A stretch of DNA of 64,000 nucleotides from Chryseobacterium sp. LJ668 (GTDB lineage: Bacteria; Bacteroidota; Bacteroidia; Flavobacteriales; Weeksellaceae): positions 1,240,001 through 1,304,000 of the forward strand of contig NZ_CP080443.1 of NCBI RefSeq assembly GCF_019613955.1, read 5' to 3'. Positions within the stretch are counted from its first letter, which is position 1; each line of letters opens with the position of its first letter. Of the stretch, positions 63,402 through 64,000 are shown piece after piece. The position numbers and the translations under genes were made by a program. Under the pieces are notes generated by a model, which saw only the letters and a program-made list of their open reading frames with translations, ran no database searches and was not told the DNA's origin.

Positions 63402-64000
63402 ATGAGAGTTTACAATACCAAAAATTTCCTGAAAATATTGGTCAGCTTACACAAAAGCGACACTTTGAAAATTCTTTTTCCAACAATGGTTTTAATGGCA
63501 ATTTACTCCTATGGAATTCAGTATCTGGAAGTTGAGTATCTGCATTTGACAGTAAAATCTAAAATCAGTAATGTCGGACTGATTCACTCGTTATTGGGAT
63601 TTGTGTTGTCTTTGCTTTTGGTTTTCAGAACGAATACCGCGTACGACAGATGGTGGGAAGGCAGAAAACTTTGGGGAAAACTCGTGAATGACACAAGAAA
63701 TTTTGCAGTAAAAATTAATATTATTCTTACAGACGACCGAAAATCTGCTGATCAGATTTCGAGATACCTGAAATATTTTCCTCATTTTTTGGCAAAACAT
63801 CTTTCTCAGGAATCGACGAGACTGGCTTTGGACGAAGATTATTCTGAGATTGAACAATCACTGAAACATCACGGACCAACAGAACTAATCACCCTTCTTA
63901 CCCATAAACTGTATAAGCTAAAAAAAGAAAGCAAGATTTCTGATGTCGAAATGCTTTATTTGGATACCCAATTAACAGGTTTTCTGGATGTCTGCGGTGG
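63402..64000 (+). CDS. Bestrophin family ion channel, 3' end outside window
   Basis: An open frame from the ATG at 63402 to the window edge (199 full codons). It reads MRVYNTKNFLKILVSLHKSD, then a membrane helix, then FRTNTAYDRWWEGRKLWGKL, the bestrophin signature. Bacterial bestrophins form pentameric anion or cation channels. Only about two-thirds of the protein is seen, so later features cannot be checked. Confidence 0.88.
   Translation, partial: MRVYNTKNFLKILVSLHKSDTLKILFPTMVLMAIYSYGIQYLEVEYLHLTVKSKISNVGLIHSLLGFVLSLLLVFRTNTAYDRWWEGRKLWGKLVNDTRNFAVKINIILTDDRKSADQISRYLKYFPHFLAKHLSQESTRLALDEDYSEIEQSLKHHGPTELITLLTHKLYKLKKESKISDVEMLYLDTQLTGFLDVCG

Noticed and set aside
1..64000. tRNA, rRNA, prophage, integron or transposase genes
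   Set aside because: None was recognised on either strand by reading intergenic spaces and proteins; a tRNA/covariance scan was not possible here.

Overview
The window reads as chromosome of a low-GC Bacteroidetes, most likely a flavobacterium of the Chryseobacterium type (Weeksellaceae). The grounds are protein families typical of that group (Alternative Complex III, GLPGLI, a type IX secretion C-terminal signal, DUF3078, DUF4919, YARHG, S46 peptidase), promoters of the TAnnTTTG type, little use of Shine-Dalgarno sequences, and many strong hairpin terminators. I see no rRNA, tRNA, CRISPR array, prophage or transposase. It is gene-dense: no stretch over 300 bases lacks a gene.

Layout. 1-1557: a broken membrane-protein gene and a convergent SPOR-domain gene. 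1741-10122: a complete actABCDEF operon for Alternative Complex III, the quinol-oxidising respiratory complex, with no cytochrome oxidase genes attached. 10243-15374: two secreted or lipoprotein unknowns, apt, a TPR membrane protein, ribH and a zinc metallopeptidase. 15414-21043: a GLPGLI gene, then the iron-sulfur assembly run (SufA-like, sufB, sufC, sufD), split between sufB and sufC by a GxxExxY nuclease-like gene flanked by long imperfect inverted repeats. 21114-29899: DUF3078, rhomboid protease, dprA, gdhA, DUF1801, YkgJ-type protein, Kir channel, truncated haemoglobin, a cation antiporter and DUF6122.

29916-33951 (minus) is a three-gene envelope operon of unknown function. 34021-37917 (minus) holds AlkD-like repair, an NhaP-type antiporter, DUF4919 and hflX. 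38121-41561 is a three-gene block for secreted proteins: a type IX substrate, an 849-residue repeat protein and a small repeat protein. 41629-50814 has a META-domain protein, an S46 peptidase, a frameshifted DUF1905/YdeI gene, a ComM-like ATPase, csaA, an exonuclease, a SufT-like protein, an OsmC-family protein, an HMG-CoA lyase-like enzyme and pepT. 50860-64000 has thiL, a thioesterase, a flavoprotein, two short TonB-domain proteins, two thioredoxin-fold proteins, mutS, a cupin-like protein and the start of a bestrophin gene cut by the window edge.

How genes work together. ActA-F form one membrane complex passing electrons from menaquinol to a cytochrome c or oxidase. SufA/B/C/D and, some 27 kb away, the SufT-like protein build Fe-S clusters, including those ActB needs. 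The cysteine desulfurase SufS is not in this window. The feature most worth pursuing is the inverted-repeat-bounded GxxExxY cassette inside the suf operon. Next are the uncharacterised secreted-protein block at 38.1-41.6 kb and the DUF4836/DUF3352-like operon at 29.9-34.0 kb. Two genes carry single-base frameshifts.
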